A stretch of 64,000 nt of DNA from assembly GCA_030674185.1 (NCBI GenBank), contig CM060311.1, positions 98,407,013-98,471,012 on the forward strand, in the 5' to 3' direction. This DNA is from Monoplex corrugatus (taxonomy: Eukaryota; Mollusca; Gastropoda; Littorinimorpha; Ranellidae). Under the pieces are notes generated by a model, which worked only from the letters and a program-made list of their open reading frames with translations, had not been told where the DNA came from and made no database searches. The position numbers were made by a program, and so were the translations under genes. Of this stretch, positions 49,101-58,879 are shown piece after piece. Numbering within the stretch: position 1 is the stretch's first letter; the number at the start of each line of letters is the position of its first letter.

Positions 49101-50486
49101 CTTTACCCATCATAGAAATGTCTGCCCTTTACCCATCATAGAAATGTCCACCTTTACCCATCATAGAAATGTCCACCCTGTACCCATCATAGAAATGTCC
49201 ATCCTTTACCCATCATAGAAATGTCCATCCTTTACCCATCATAGAAATGTCCATCCTTTACCCATCATAGAAATGTCTGCCCTTTACCCATCATAGAAAT
49301 GTCCATCCTTTACCCATCATAGAAATGTCCATCCTTTACCCATCATAGAAATGTCCATCCTTTACCCATCATAGAAATGTCCATCCTTTACCCATCATAG
49401 AAATGTCCACCCTTTACCCATCATAGAAATGTCCATCCTTTACCCATCATAGAAATGTCCACCTTTACCCATCATAGAAATGTCACCCTTTACCCATCAT
49501 AGAAATGTCCACCCTTTACCCATCATAGAAATGTCCATCCTTTACCCATCATAGAAATGTCCATCCTTTACCCATCATAGAAATGTCCATCCTTTACCCA
49601 TCATAGAAATGTCCATCCTTTACCCATCATAGAAATGTCCACCTTTACCCATCATAGAAATGTCAACCCTTTACCCATCATAGAAATGTCCACCCTTTAC
49701 CCATCATAGAAATGTCCATCCTTTACCCATCATAGAAATGTCCATCCTTTACCCATCATAGAAATGTCCACCCTTTACCCATCATAGAAATGTCCATCCT
49801 TTACCCATCATAGAAATGTCCACCCTTTACTCATCATAGAAATGTCCATCCTTTACCCATCATAGAAATGTCCACCCTTTACTCATCATAGAAATGTCCA
49901 TCCTTTACCCATCATAGAAATGTCGATCCTTTACCCATCATAGAAATGTCCATCCTTTACCCATCATAGAAATGTCCATCCTTTACCCATCATAGAAATG
50001 TCCATCCTTTACCCATCATAGAAATGTCCACCCTTTACCCATCATAGAAATGTCCAATCTTTACTCATCATAGAAATGTCCATCCTTTACCCATCATAGA
50101 AATGTCCATCCTTTACCCATCATAGAAATGTCCATCCTTTACCATCATAGAAATGTCCACCCTTTACCCATCATAGAAATGTCCATCCTTTACCCATCAT
50201 AGAAATGTCCATCCTTTACCCATCATACAAATGTCCACCCTTTACCCATCATAGAAATGTCCACCCTTTACCCATCATAGAAATGTCCAATCTTTACCAT
50301 CATAGAAATGTCCATCCTTTACCCATCATAGAAATGTCCACCCTTTACCCATCATAGAAATGTCCATCCTTTACCCATCATAGAAATGTCCATCCTTTAC
50401 CCATCATAGAAATGTCCACCCTTTACCCATCATAGAAATGTCCACCCTTTACCCATCATACAAATGTCCACTGTTTACCCATCACA
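43167..50486. repeat. 26-bp minisatellite, about 280 copies, 7.3 kb
   Basis: The unit is CATAGAAATGTCCATCCTTT followed by ACCCAT. Common variants are CCACC for CCATC and ACTCAT for ACCCAT, with rare TAGTAATG, CTGCCC and CAGAGAA types. Zone 45800-47350 has many single-base losses (for example CCATTACC, GTCACC), while zones 43167-45000 and 48000-50480 are cleaner. The period is not divisible by three, so few frames stay open. The array ends just 3' of the terminal exon of the minus-strand gene. Confidence 0.97.
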
Positions 50487-50487
50487 C

Positions 50488-50562
50488 AGTACCCAAACAG
50501 ATTCAAACCCAGACCTTCCTGTAGGAAGACCAGTGCCCTATCCACTTGAACACTACACCTGT
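50488..50562 (-). mobile_element. tRNA-like sequence or SINE head at the array edge
   Basis: On the minus strand, GTAGTGTTCAAGTGGATAGG (A-box-like, about 50555-50535) is followed about 33 bp later by a B-box-like GGGTTTGAATCT (50510-50499). Between them a CTTCCTACAGGAAG hairpin stands where an anticodon arm would be. The acceptor stem does not pair well, so this is not an intact tRNA gene. It lies between the 26-bp array and the stop codon of the minus-strand gene, so it may be in that gene's 3' untranslated region. Confidence 0.45.
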
Positions 50563-50607
50563 CACCATCGTTTTACATGTTAAACCCTTGTCTTTCCTCC
50601 ACACAGA

Positions 50608-50972
50608 TCAGACTTTGTCTTTAACATTAGTTCCACTGTTCTGTTTCGCTCCGGCGCTACTTGCAACCCCTCCTCCCCCACTTTTCCCGTCACTGCTGGA
50701 CGATGTTGTCGACCCTTGTGTGGGGGAGTTCAGTTTGGCTTTGACCCATTGGATGGCATGCGCGATTCTCTTCACATGGTAAGAATCGGCGCCGGTGAGA
50801 CGGGGAATGTCAGCGTCGGTGATAGTCAAGAGCTGCTGAACGGAGCTGATGCCCCGGCCAGGATACGCGGAATGTACATGGGCAGACCGATGGAGATGAA
50901 AAACTCGGCCAGGGACGAGATCTGCAGGTTGCAGGCTTTCCTACAGTCGTCTGCCAGTAGTTCATTGGGAAC
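50608..50972 (-). CDS. Terminal exon of a host gene, SAM-like C-terminal domain
   Basis: On the minus strand a pyrimidine tract ending TTCCATTGTTCCCACCAG (to 50973) is followed by codons starting VPNELLADDCRKACNLQISS. LAEFFISIGLPMYIPRIL comes next, and after a frame change ISSVQQLLTITDADIPRLTG and YHVKRIAHAIQWVKAKL. The hydrophobic spacing resembles a SAM (sterile alpha motif) helical bundle. A Ser/Gly-rich tail ends at a TGA (50608-50610). Reading needs one extra base at a run of four C on plus (50852-50855). With it the exon is 366 bp, or 121 residues plus stop, in phase 0 with the upstream exon. The missing base may be a sequencing error, an allele or a true null. I do not recognise the protein; SAM is inferred from pattern only. 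Confidence 0.55.
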
Positions 50973-51067
50973 CTGGTGGGAACAATGGAAAAAAATGAGT
51001 GTGGAACAATACAAACCATTTTTTTTACAATTCTGCAAGGCAAAAAGACATTATTGGCATTATTGTG

Positions 51068-51605
51068 TTGTTTAAAGCCCAACCTACTGTGTAGAGCCAT
51101 ATCAGGGCTATAACTGCTTCAAAACACACAACACTTCAACAGGAAAATTAAAAAAGAAAAGAAAATTAAGTACACATATCAATGTATTCATACACATAGT
51201 CAAAGGAGATGCCCTTGGTGTTGACAACTCCGTCCAATTTATCACACAGGGGATTTGAAAAACACACCTGAATACAAACATATGCATACCTAAGGACACC
51301 AAAACATATATAAAAACAGGCATGAATTACCTAAAACTGCTTCCGCATATCTCACCTCCCTAGAGCCAAAAATACACTTAACACATGTACCCAATTATCA
51401 ATCCTATGGAAAAGTAGTCTTCATCAAACACACACAGGTGAATGAACCACCAAGGCAGAAAATGATAAGAAGAAATGACAGATAGCAAAGGAACAAGGCA
51501 GAAACAAAGAGAGTAACAGAAAAGAGGAAATTTCTAGCACAGAATTTCCAGAAGGTGGGGATACTATTTATACTGAATGAGCCCCCGGCATCCCCACGGG
51601 GGGAC
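51068..51605. mobile_element. Dispersed repeat of about 540 bp, copy 3
   Basis: Begins near GTTTAAAGCCCAACC and ends near CCCCCGGCATCCCCACGGGG. Aligned with copies 1 and 2. The minus-strand frame 51404-51616 parallels that of copy 2 (IPTFWKFCARNFLFSVTLF). Lies in the inferred intron, in the same plus orientation as the other copies. Confidence 0.75.
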
Positions 51606-52021
51606 ATTACCAGCATAGGATAGTTTCAGAGACTAACAGATATGGTACGGTCAGGTTGGAGTGGAGGTAGACAGTTTACCTCGCGTGGAGATAAAGGTTC
51701 CACCTTTTTACTGTGTGTATGAGTTTTATGAGGGTGTGAATAACACTTGACAAAAACTGAGCGTGTGGCCTCAGTCCACCCAGCTGTGAGCGAATACCTG
51801 TCCCTTTTTCTTTTTAGGTTAGAGAAGGCAAGAGAGAGGAGACGGGCATCATCTTCATAATGCCAGCCCCCACAAAAGTTAAGTCTCACTTTCATGTGAT
51901 TTCAGGGTCATGGTAAAAACGTTTACCTATTTTACAGACTAAGACAGGCTGACCCAAAGACAAAGAAAAACAAACAAACAAAAGCAGAATGAAATGGAAG
52001 ACATACAGATGATCGCTTCAA
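51606..52021. other. Unassigned intronic sequence
   Basis: No supported feature. An 89-codon minus frame (51626-51895) shows no recognisable domain. Confidence 0.4.
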
Positions 52022-52650
52022 ACCAGGAAGCTGGTGGATAGGGTGAGGGAGTGAAAGGTTAGAGGAAGCTGGTGGACAGGGTAAGGGAGTGAAAGGTTAG
52101 AGAAAGCTGGTGGATAGGGTGAGGCAGTGAAAGGGTTAGGAAGCTGGTGGATAGGGTGAGGGAGTGAAAGGTAATAGAAAGCTGGTGGACAGGGTAAGGG
52201 AGTGAAAGGCAACAGGAAGCTGGTGGATAGGGTAAGGCAGTGAAAGGGTCAGGAAGCTGGTGGATAGGGTGAGTGTGGAAAGGGTTAGGAAGCTGGTGGA
52301 CAGGGTAAGGCAGTGAAAGGGTTAGGAAGCTGGTGGACAGGGTAAGGCAGTGAAAGGGTTAGGAAGCTGGTGGATAGGGTAAGGCAGTGAAAGGGTTAGG
52401 AAGCTGGTGGATAGGGTAAGGCAGTGAAAGGGTCAGGAAGCTGGTGGACAGGGTAAAGCAGTGACAGGGTTAGGAAGCTGGTAGATAGGGTAAGGCAGTG
52501 AAAGGGTTAGGAAGCTGGTGGACAGGGTAAGGCAGTGAAAGGGTTAGGAAGCTGGTGGACAGGGTAAGGCAGTGAAAGGGTTAGGAAGCTGGTGGACAGG
52601 GTAAAGCAGTGAAAGGGTTAGGAAGCTGGTAGATAGGGTGAGTGTGAGGG
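52022..52650. repeat. 37-bp array built from one arm of the palindromic element
   Basis: About 17 copies of AGGAAGCTGGTGGATAGGGT followed by AAGGCAGTGAAAGGGTT. This is the right half of the inner palindrome found at copies 1-10, starting exactly at the centre (CAGGAAG) and ending at GGGTT. The early copies are slightly shorter or end in AGGTTAG. Confidence 0.9.
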
Positions 52651-52732
52651 AACTGTTAGAGAGGGAGAAGAGTGGCAGTAATCAAACTCGAGGTTCCAGG
52701 GTTCGTTTCCCACTGGGGCCTCGACTTTTCCC
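52651..52732 (+). mobile_element. SINE copy 2, head segment
   Basis: GAGGGAGAAGAGTGGCAGTA matches the head of the SINE at 39940. The B-box GGTTCGTTTCC is at 52701-52711. The segment is cut off by LINE B at 52733. Its last 51 bp (52682-52732) are repeated exactly at 55390-55440, where the SINE resumes. Confidence 0.75.
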
Positions 52733-52739
52733 CTCATTA

Positions 52740-53371
52740 CCATTCGGCTTAAGGCTTCACCTTTTAACATCACCATTATCCAAGCTTATGCCACAACAAC
52801 TGATTATGATGACGAGGCTGTCGAAGATTTCTATGATCAACTGCAGGAAATCGTAGATCAGATGCCAAAGAAAGACATCATTATAGTGCAGGGCGACTGG
52901 AATGCGAAGATTGGAGAGGATGAACGCAATAACTGGAAAGGGATATGTGGCCAATACGGCAACCCTGAGACCAACGAAAGAGGTTTGAGGCTCCTAGAAT
53001 TCGCCAGTTACAACGACCTGAAGGTGGTGAACACGTTCGGTCCACACAAACCATTTAGACGCTGGACATGGCACAGCCCAGGAGAAAAATACCACAGTCA
53101 GATCGATTACATCATGGTTAAAAGACACTTCCAGTCAAGTGTTAACATCGCAAAGACCAGGAGCTTTCCAGGAGCCGACATTGGAAGTGATCATGAGCTT
53201 GTAATGATGACCTTCAAACTCCGCCTCCAGAGGATGAAGAAACAGGGCAACATAAGAATCAAGTTCAATCTTGAGAAGCTCAAAGACCCCAACATAGTTG
53301 AAAACTTCCAAGCAACGATAGGAGGGAAGTTTGCTCCTTTCCTCGTCTTGACAATGGGGACACCGAAGTAG
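52740..53371 (+). pseudogene. LINE B endonuclease fragment
   Basis: The open frame reaches back to at least 52740, ahead of the first ATG at 52862. It shows ITIIQAYATTTDYDDEAV, IIVQGDWNAKIGEDE (the GDxN catalytic motif), WTWHSPGEKYHSQIDYIM and IGSDHELVMM (the Ser-Asp-His motif, intact). The N-terminal motifs with the first Asn and the catalytic Glu are missing through 5' truncation. The frame ends at 53371 after a shift near 53330-53370. Confidence 0.85.
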
Positions 53372-53376
53372 ACACT

Positions 53377-53592
53377 TTGATCAACAACTTCAACACTGCC
53401 GTGACCGAAGCAGCCAACGACATCCTTGGAAAACGCCGACCAACAAAGATGCCCTGGGTCACGGAAGAAGAACTAAAGCTGAGCGACAAACGCAGAGAAC
53501 TAAAGCAAAAGAAGAGTACGGATGAAGGAGCTAAACTATACAGAGAAGCCAACCAGCAAGTTAAAGAAGGCATGAGGAAAGACATGGATTGA
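53377..53592 (+). pseudogene. LINE B linker segment in a shifted frame
   Basis: The segment INNFNTAVTEAANDILGKRR...KMPWVTEEELKLSDKRREL is the usual linker between endonuclease and polymerase, rich in Lys and Glu. It lies in a different frame from the domains on either side. The original frame resumes near 53575 as KTWIEEQCQDIEANLQ. Confidence 0.75.
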
Positions 53593-53593
53593 A

Positions 53594-55264
53594 GAACAAT
53601 GCCAAGATATCGAAGCAAACCTGCAGAAAAATAACAGCAAGAAAGCCTACCAGCTTGTGAAAGGACTAACAAGCTCAAAACAAGGCAGAACCACTACCAT
53701 ACAGAACAAAGCAGGGAAATGTCTCACAGAAGATCAAGATATTCTGCAGAGGTGGACAGAGTACTGCTCCGAATTATACACACACACAACAACAGGAGAT
53801 CCCAAGGTGCTAGACGTTCCTCCACCAACCAACAACGACAGCTACCCCATCGTGCGAGAAGAAGTTGAAGCTGCAGTAAAATCATTGAGGAAAGGCAAGT
53901 CGGCAGGAGTGGACAACATTCCCTCAGAACTGGTCCAGGCAGGAGGAGAGGCCATGATAGATATGTTACTCATCATCTGCAATAAGATCTGGCGGACAGG
54001 TGAGTGGCCAACACCTTGGACCCAGTCCCTGATCATCACTCTCCCGAAGAAAGGCAACCTACAACTATGCCAAAACTACCGTACCATCAGCCTGATCAGC
54101 CATCCAAGTAAGGTCATGCTAAAAATCCTTCTGAGTAGACTGAAGCCACATGCTGAGGAGATAATAAAAGAAGAGCAGGTAGGTTTCAGACCAGGAAGAA
54201 GTACCACAGAGCAAATTTTCAACCTCAGATTGCTCAGTGAAAAATACCTGCAACACCAGCAAGGCCTTTATCACGTCTTCGTGGACTTCAAGAAGGCATT
54301 CGACAGAGTTTGGCACGCAGCCTTGTGTGCAACCATGAGGCTGTACAACATCAATGCCAACCTGATCAGAATCATAGAATGCCTCTACGAAAAGGCGACC
54401 AGTGCAGTCTACCATGACAACAACATAGGAGAATGGTTCCGAACCATAGTTGGAGTACGCCAAGGATGATTGCTCTCCCCCACTCTCTTTAACATCTTCT
54501 TAGAGAGAATAATGGCTGACGCACCTGAAGACCACGAGGGAACAGTCAGCATCGGATGTAGAACAATCACAAACTTGCGTTTTGCTGACGACATTGACGG
54601 ACTAGCTGGGCAAGAGCAAGAACTATTCAGCTTGATAAAACATCTTGATGAGGCCTCCACAGCATATGGCATGCAGATCAGTGCAGAGAAAACCCAGTTG
54701 ATGACAAATAATACCAATGGCATCAGCACTGACATTACCATAGACAACAAGAAACTTGAGACCGTCCATAGATTTAAATATCTGGGAGCTATAGTATCAG
54801 ATGAAGGATCAAAGCCCGAAGTACTTTCCAGGATTGCCCAGACCACAGCTGCAATGACCAAGCTAAAAGTCATCTGGAACGACAAGAATATCGCTATCGG
54901 CTCCAAGATCAGACTGATGCGTTCCCTTGTCATGTCAGTATTTTTGTATGCATGCGAAACATGGACCATAACAGCAGACATTGAAAGAAGGATACAGGCA
55001 ATGGAGATGAGATGCTTCCGCAAACTCCTTGGTATCTCGTACAAAGATCATATAACCAATAAGGAAGTGAAAACCCGAATCGAAAACGCCATCGGGCCGT
55101 ATGAAGACCTCCTGACCTCAGTGAAAACTGAGGTGGTACGGGCACGTCACACGATCATCTGGACTGGCCAAGACCGTCTTGCAGGAAACAGTTCAGGGAG
55201 GGAGACGAAGAGGCAGACAGAGAAAAAGATGGGAAGACAATATCAGAGAGTGGACTGGCCTTGA
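53594..55264 (+). pseudogene. LINE B reverse transcriptase with one internal stop
   Basis: One frame across two open stretches (53657-54469 and 54470-55264). Motifs in order: GKSAGVDNIPSELV, NYRTISLISHPSKVMLKIL, VGFRPGRSTTEQIFNL, FVDFKKAFDRVW (motif A), VGVRQG-stop-LLSPTLFN (motif B), LRFADDIDGL (FADD catalytic box), KTQLM and FKYLGAI. The stop at 54467-54469 (TGA) replaces what is usually Cys in this motif. A further shift near 55120 moves the C-terminus (WYGHVTRSSGLAKTVL, then the GGRRRGRQRKRWEDNI block to 55367) into another frame. Apart from these lesions the domain is complete, suggesting a fairly young insertion. Confidence 0.85.
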
Positions 55265-55389
55265 ATGGAACATCATTCTGCGGAAAGCTAAGGACCGTGA
55301 GGAGTGGAGGAAGTTGGTTGCAAAATCTTCAGTGGTGCCCCAACGGTCAACCAGACTATGGGACTGATGATGATGATGATGATGATGAT

Positions 55390-55765
55390 TCAAACTCGAG
55401 GTTCCAGGGTTCGTTTCCCACTGGGGCCTCGACTTTTCCCATCAGTTTGACCAGAAAATGGAACTGCACATCTAATCCTTTGGAAGGGGGATGTAAAACG
55501 AATCAGACCTGTGTGCCTTCTGGCCTGCACACACGAAAAATTCCAGTTGAAAACTGTAAAAAGCAGGACATTTGCCTGGCTACCCTCGAAAAAAACACTG
55601 GAGCCAAAGGTTGATTTCCCAGGTCCCTCCCCTTGAAGACCAATTCGCCTTCTTGCCTTTTTTCTAAAGTCTGGGTAAAGACAAAAATGGGTGGCGCTGC
55701 ATTGCGGCAATGCTCTCTCAAAGGAGACAGCGGCCTGAGTTTTTGAATAAAATGTGAACATGATA
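55390..55765 (+). mobile_element. SINE copy 2, body segment
   Basis: Starts with the 51-bp duplicate of 52682-52732, including the B-box at 55408. It continues ATCAGTTTGACCAGAAAATG, GTGTGCCTTCTGGCCTGCAC and TGGTGGCGCTG-type body sequence (GGGTGGCGCTGCATTGCGGC near 55689). It matches the SINE at 39940-40260 but carries about 90 bp of extra sequence in the middle (about 55540-55640). Confidence 0.7.
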
Positions 55766-55807
55766 GGGTGAAGGTGTGAACGGATTCGGAAACTGCAGGA
55801 AGCTAGT

Positions 55808-55975
55808 CATCATCATCATCATCAGGTGCCCTGCCGCATGGCGTTGGCGACCGTGGACTTCCAACCATTTCTATCTCTCGTTGCCCCTAGCATCTCCCCC
55901 ACCCTCCTCATCCCCAGCCACTCTGCAAGTCCGTCCAGCATTCTCTCCCTGGGTCTACCTGGTGCTCCAGGAAGC
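55808..55975 (-). mobile_element. 5'-truncated RTE-like LINE 3' end, copy 3
   Basis: On the minus strand: GAPGRPRERMLDGLAEWLGM, then RRVGEMLGATRDRNGWKS, then TVANAMRQGT and TGA, followed by a short TGA tail (55808-55823). All codons are in frame in this copy, which makes it the best reference for the two others. Only about 150 bp remain. It lies between SINE copy 2 and the 132-bp exon. Confidence 0.75.
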
Positions 55976-56028
55976 TAGTAATGACGAGAAAGGTGTCAGA
56001 CAGACTAAACAGAAGACAGACAACGTAC

Positions 56029-56160
56029 CGATGGCCTTTGCAGGGCGTGAAGCTGCAACGTTCGCACTTGCTCCAGCAGCAGAGCGATGCTCATCACATC
56101 CAGCCTCAGTTCCTCCGCATAGCGCTGCACCAACAAGGGAGGAATGCCGCATTCTCCGCT
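56029..56160 (-). CDS. Internal exon of the SAM-like gene, 44 codons
   Basis: On the minus strand the acceptor is GTGTTTTTACGCACAG (ending 56161) and the donor is GTACGTTG (from 56028). The 132-bp exon is phase 0 at both ends and open throughout. It reads SGECGIPPLLVQRYAEELRL, then DVMSIALLLEQVRTLQLHAL and QRPS. This is an amphipathic helical sequence without gaps or low complexity, quite unlike the repeats around it. It joins in phase 0 to VPNELLADDC at 50972. I do not recognise the protein. Upstream exons would lie beyond the 40-bp array, outside the window. Confidence 0.55.
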
Positions 56161-56249
56161 CTGTGCGTAAAAACACATGCACACACTGAGGACAGCGTCA
56201 ACTTTTTCCCTGCATTACACACACATATCATCAAACAATCCATACAAAA

Positions 56250-58513
56250 TGAAACTTTTTGTAGTTTTTTTAATGATATTACGAGTATCTGTGCTAACGT
56301 TTTATATTTTAAAAAAATAATATTACGAGTATCTGTAGAAACTTTTTATAGTTTTATTGTTACAATGAGTATCTGTACTTTGTATAGTTTTAATGATATT
56401 AGGAGTATCTGTACTAACTTTTTATAGTTATAATATTACCTGTATCTGTACTAACGTGTTATAGTTATAATGATATTACCTGTATCTGTATTAACCTTTT
56501 ATAGTTTTAATGATATTACCAGTATCTGTACTATCTTTTTACAGTTATAATGATATTACCTGTATCTGTACTAACGTGTTATAGTTATGATGATATTACC
56601 TGTATCTGTATTAACTTTTTATAGTTATAATGATATTACCTGTATCTGTACTAATGTGTTATAGTTATAATGATATTACCTGTATCTGTATTAACCTTTC
56701 ATAGTTATAACGATAATTACCTGTATCTGTACTAACGTGTTATAGTTATTAACTGATATTACCTGTATCTGTATTAACCTTTATAGTTATAACGATATTA
56801 CCTGTATCTGTACTAACGTGTCATAGTTATAATGATATTACCTGCATCTGTATTAACTTTTTATAGTTTATAACGATATTACCTGTATCTGTACTAACGT
56901 GTTATAGTTATAATGATATTACCTGTATCTGTATTAACCTTTTATAGTTATAACGATATTACCTGTATCTGTACTAACGTGTTATAGTTATAATGATATT
57001 ACCTGTATCTGTATTAACTTTTTATAGTTATAATGATACTACCTGTATCTGTATTAACCTTTTATAGTTTTAATGATATTACCTGTATCTGTACTAACGT
57101 GTTATAGTTATAATGATATTACCTGTATCTGTACTAACTTTTTACAGTTATAATGATATTACCTGTATCTGTACTAACGTGTTATAGTTATAATGATATT
57201 ACCTGTATCTGTACTAACTTTTTACAGTTATAATGATATTACCTGTATCTGTACTAACGTGTTATAGTTATAATGATATTACCTGTATCTGTACTAACTT
57301 TTTACAGTTATAATGATATTACCTGTATCTGTACTAACGTGTTATAGTTATAATGATATTACCTGTATCTGTACTAACGTGTTTATAGTTATAATGATAT
57401 TACCTGTATCTGTACTAACTTTTTACAGTTATAATGATATTACCTGTATCTGTACTAACGTGTTACAGTTATAATGATATTACCTGTATCTGTACTAACT
57501 TTTTACAGTTATAATGATATTACCTGTATCTGTACTAACGTGTTATAGTTATAATGATATTACCTGTATCTGTACTAACTTTTTACAGTTATAATGATAT
57601 TACCTGTATCTGTACTAACGTGTTATAGTTATAATATATATCACCTGTATCTGTACTAACTTTTTACAGTTATAATGATATTACCCGTATCTGTACTAAC
57701 GTTTTATAGTTATAATGATATTACCTGTATCTGTACTAACTTTTTACAGTATAATGATATTACCAGTATCTGTACTAACGTGTTATAGTTATAATGATAT
57801 TACCTGTATCTGTACTAACTTTTTATAGTTATAATGATATTACCTGTATCTGTACTAACGTGTTATATTAACTATAGTTATAATGATATTACCTGTATCT
57901 GTACTAACGTGTTATAGTTATAATGATATTACCTGTATCTGTACTAACTTTTTATAGTTATAATGATATTACCAGTGTCTGTACTAATGTTTTATAATTT
58001 TAATGATATTACCAGTATCTGTACTAACGTGTTATAGTTATAATGATATTACCTGTATCTGTACAAACATTTTACAGTTATAATGATATTACCAGTATCT
58101 GTACAAACTTTTTACAGTTATAATGATATTACCTGTATCTGTACTAACTTTTTATAGTTATAATGATATTACCTGTATCTGTACTAACGTGTTATAGTTA
58201 TATTGATATTACCTGTATCTGTACTAACTTTTTATAGTTATAATGATATTACCAGTATCTGTACTATTGTTTTATAATTTTAATGATATTACCTGTATCT
58301 GTACTAACGTGTTATAGTTATAATGATATTACCTGTATCTGTACTAACATTTTACAGTTATAATGATATTACCTGTATCTGTACTAACATTTTACAGTTA
58401 TAATGATATTACCTGTATCTGTACTAACGTGTTATAGTTATAATGATATTACCTGTATCTGTACTAACTGTTACAGTTATAATGATATTACCTGTATCTG
58501 TACTAACGTGTTA
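56250..58513. repeat. 40-bp minisatellite, left segment, about 57 copies
   Basis: The unit is GTTATAATGATATTACCTGT followed by ATCTGTACTAACGTGTTATA. In 57060-57640 units ending CGTGTTATA and CTTTTTACA alternate, giving an 80-bp higher-order period. A marker variant TGTTATATTAACTATAG near 57862 also occurs near 62078, on the far side of LINE C. Confidence 0.97.
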
Positions 58514-58659
58514 CAGTTATAATAATAATAATAATAATTACAATATTTATATAGCGCAAAATCTTGATAAAATCAAATCTAAGCACTAAAGCAGACACAC
58601 ACGTAAGCACGCACGCACGCACGCACGCACACACACGCACGCACACACACACACACACA

Positions 58660-58718
<59 letters not shown>

Positions 58719-58879
58719 TGGCTATAAATGGGGAGAAAGAATAAAAGCAATAAAAGCAAGAATAAAAGCAATGGAAAATTATAGAGAGCATAGCATATAC
58801 AATTATATATTATAACCATGTGATTCCCTCCGAGCGGAGACAGGCTGCAGAGGGGGGGGGGGGGGGGGGTTGAGTGAGG

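Larger units (their letters stand above)
52733..55389 (+). mobile_element. LINE B: 5'-truncated RTE-like LINE inside a SINE
   Basis: Runs from the middle of the endonuclease domain (TIRLKASPFNITIIQAYA at about 52740) through the reverse transcriptase to a tail of TGA/GAT triplets (55366-55389). Coding stays mostly in one frame, with three local frame changes and one nonsense codon. The element is bounded by an exact 51-bp direct repeat of SINE sequence (52682-52732 and 55390-55440), read as a long target-site duplication. Family: apurinic-endonuclease non-LTR element, RTE-like by its domain order and triplet tail. Confidence 0.85.
50973..56028 (-). other. Inferred intron of the SAM-like gene
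   Basis: Donor GTACGTTG at 56028-56021 and acceptor CCACCAG at 50979-50973 on the minus strand. The 5.06-kb interval holds a dispersed repeat copy, the 37-bp array, a SINE, LINE B and an RTE 3' end, all non-host coding. Both exon ends are phase 0. Confidence 0.5.

Noticed and set aside
43167..50486. CRISPR-like array
   Set aside because: The repeats are directly adjacent with no unique spacers, and the sequence context is eukaryotic. The same holds for the 32-, 38- and 40-bp arrays.
50488..50562. Intact tRNA gene
   Set aside because: The internal boxes fit, but I could not pair an acceptor stem or a proper anticodon loop; kept only as a tRNA-like SINE head.
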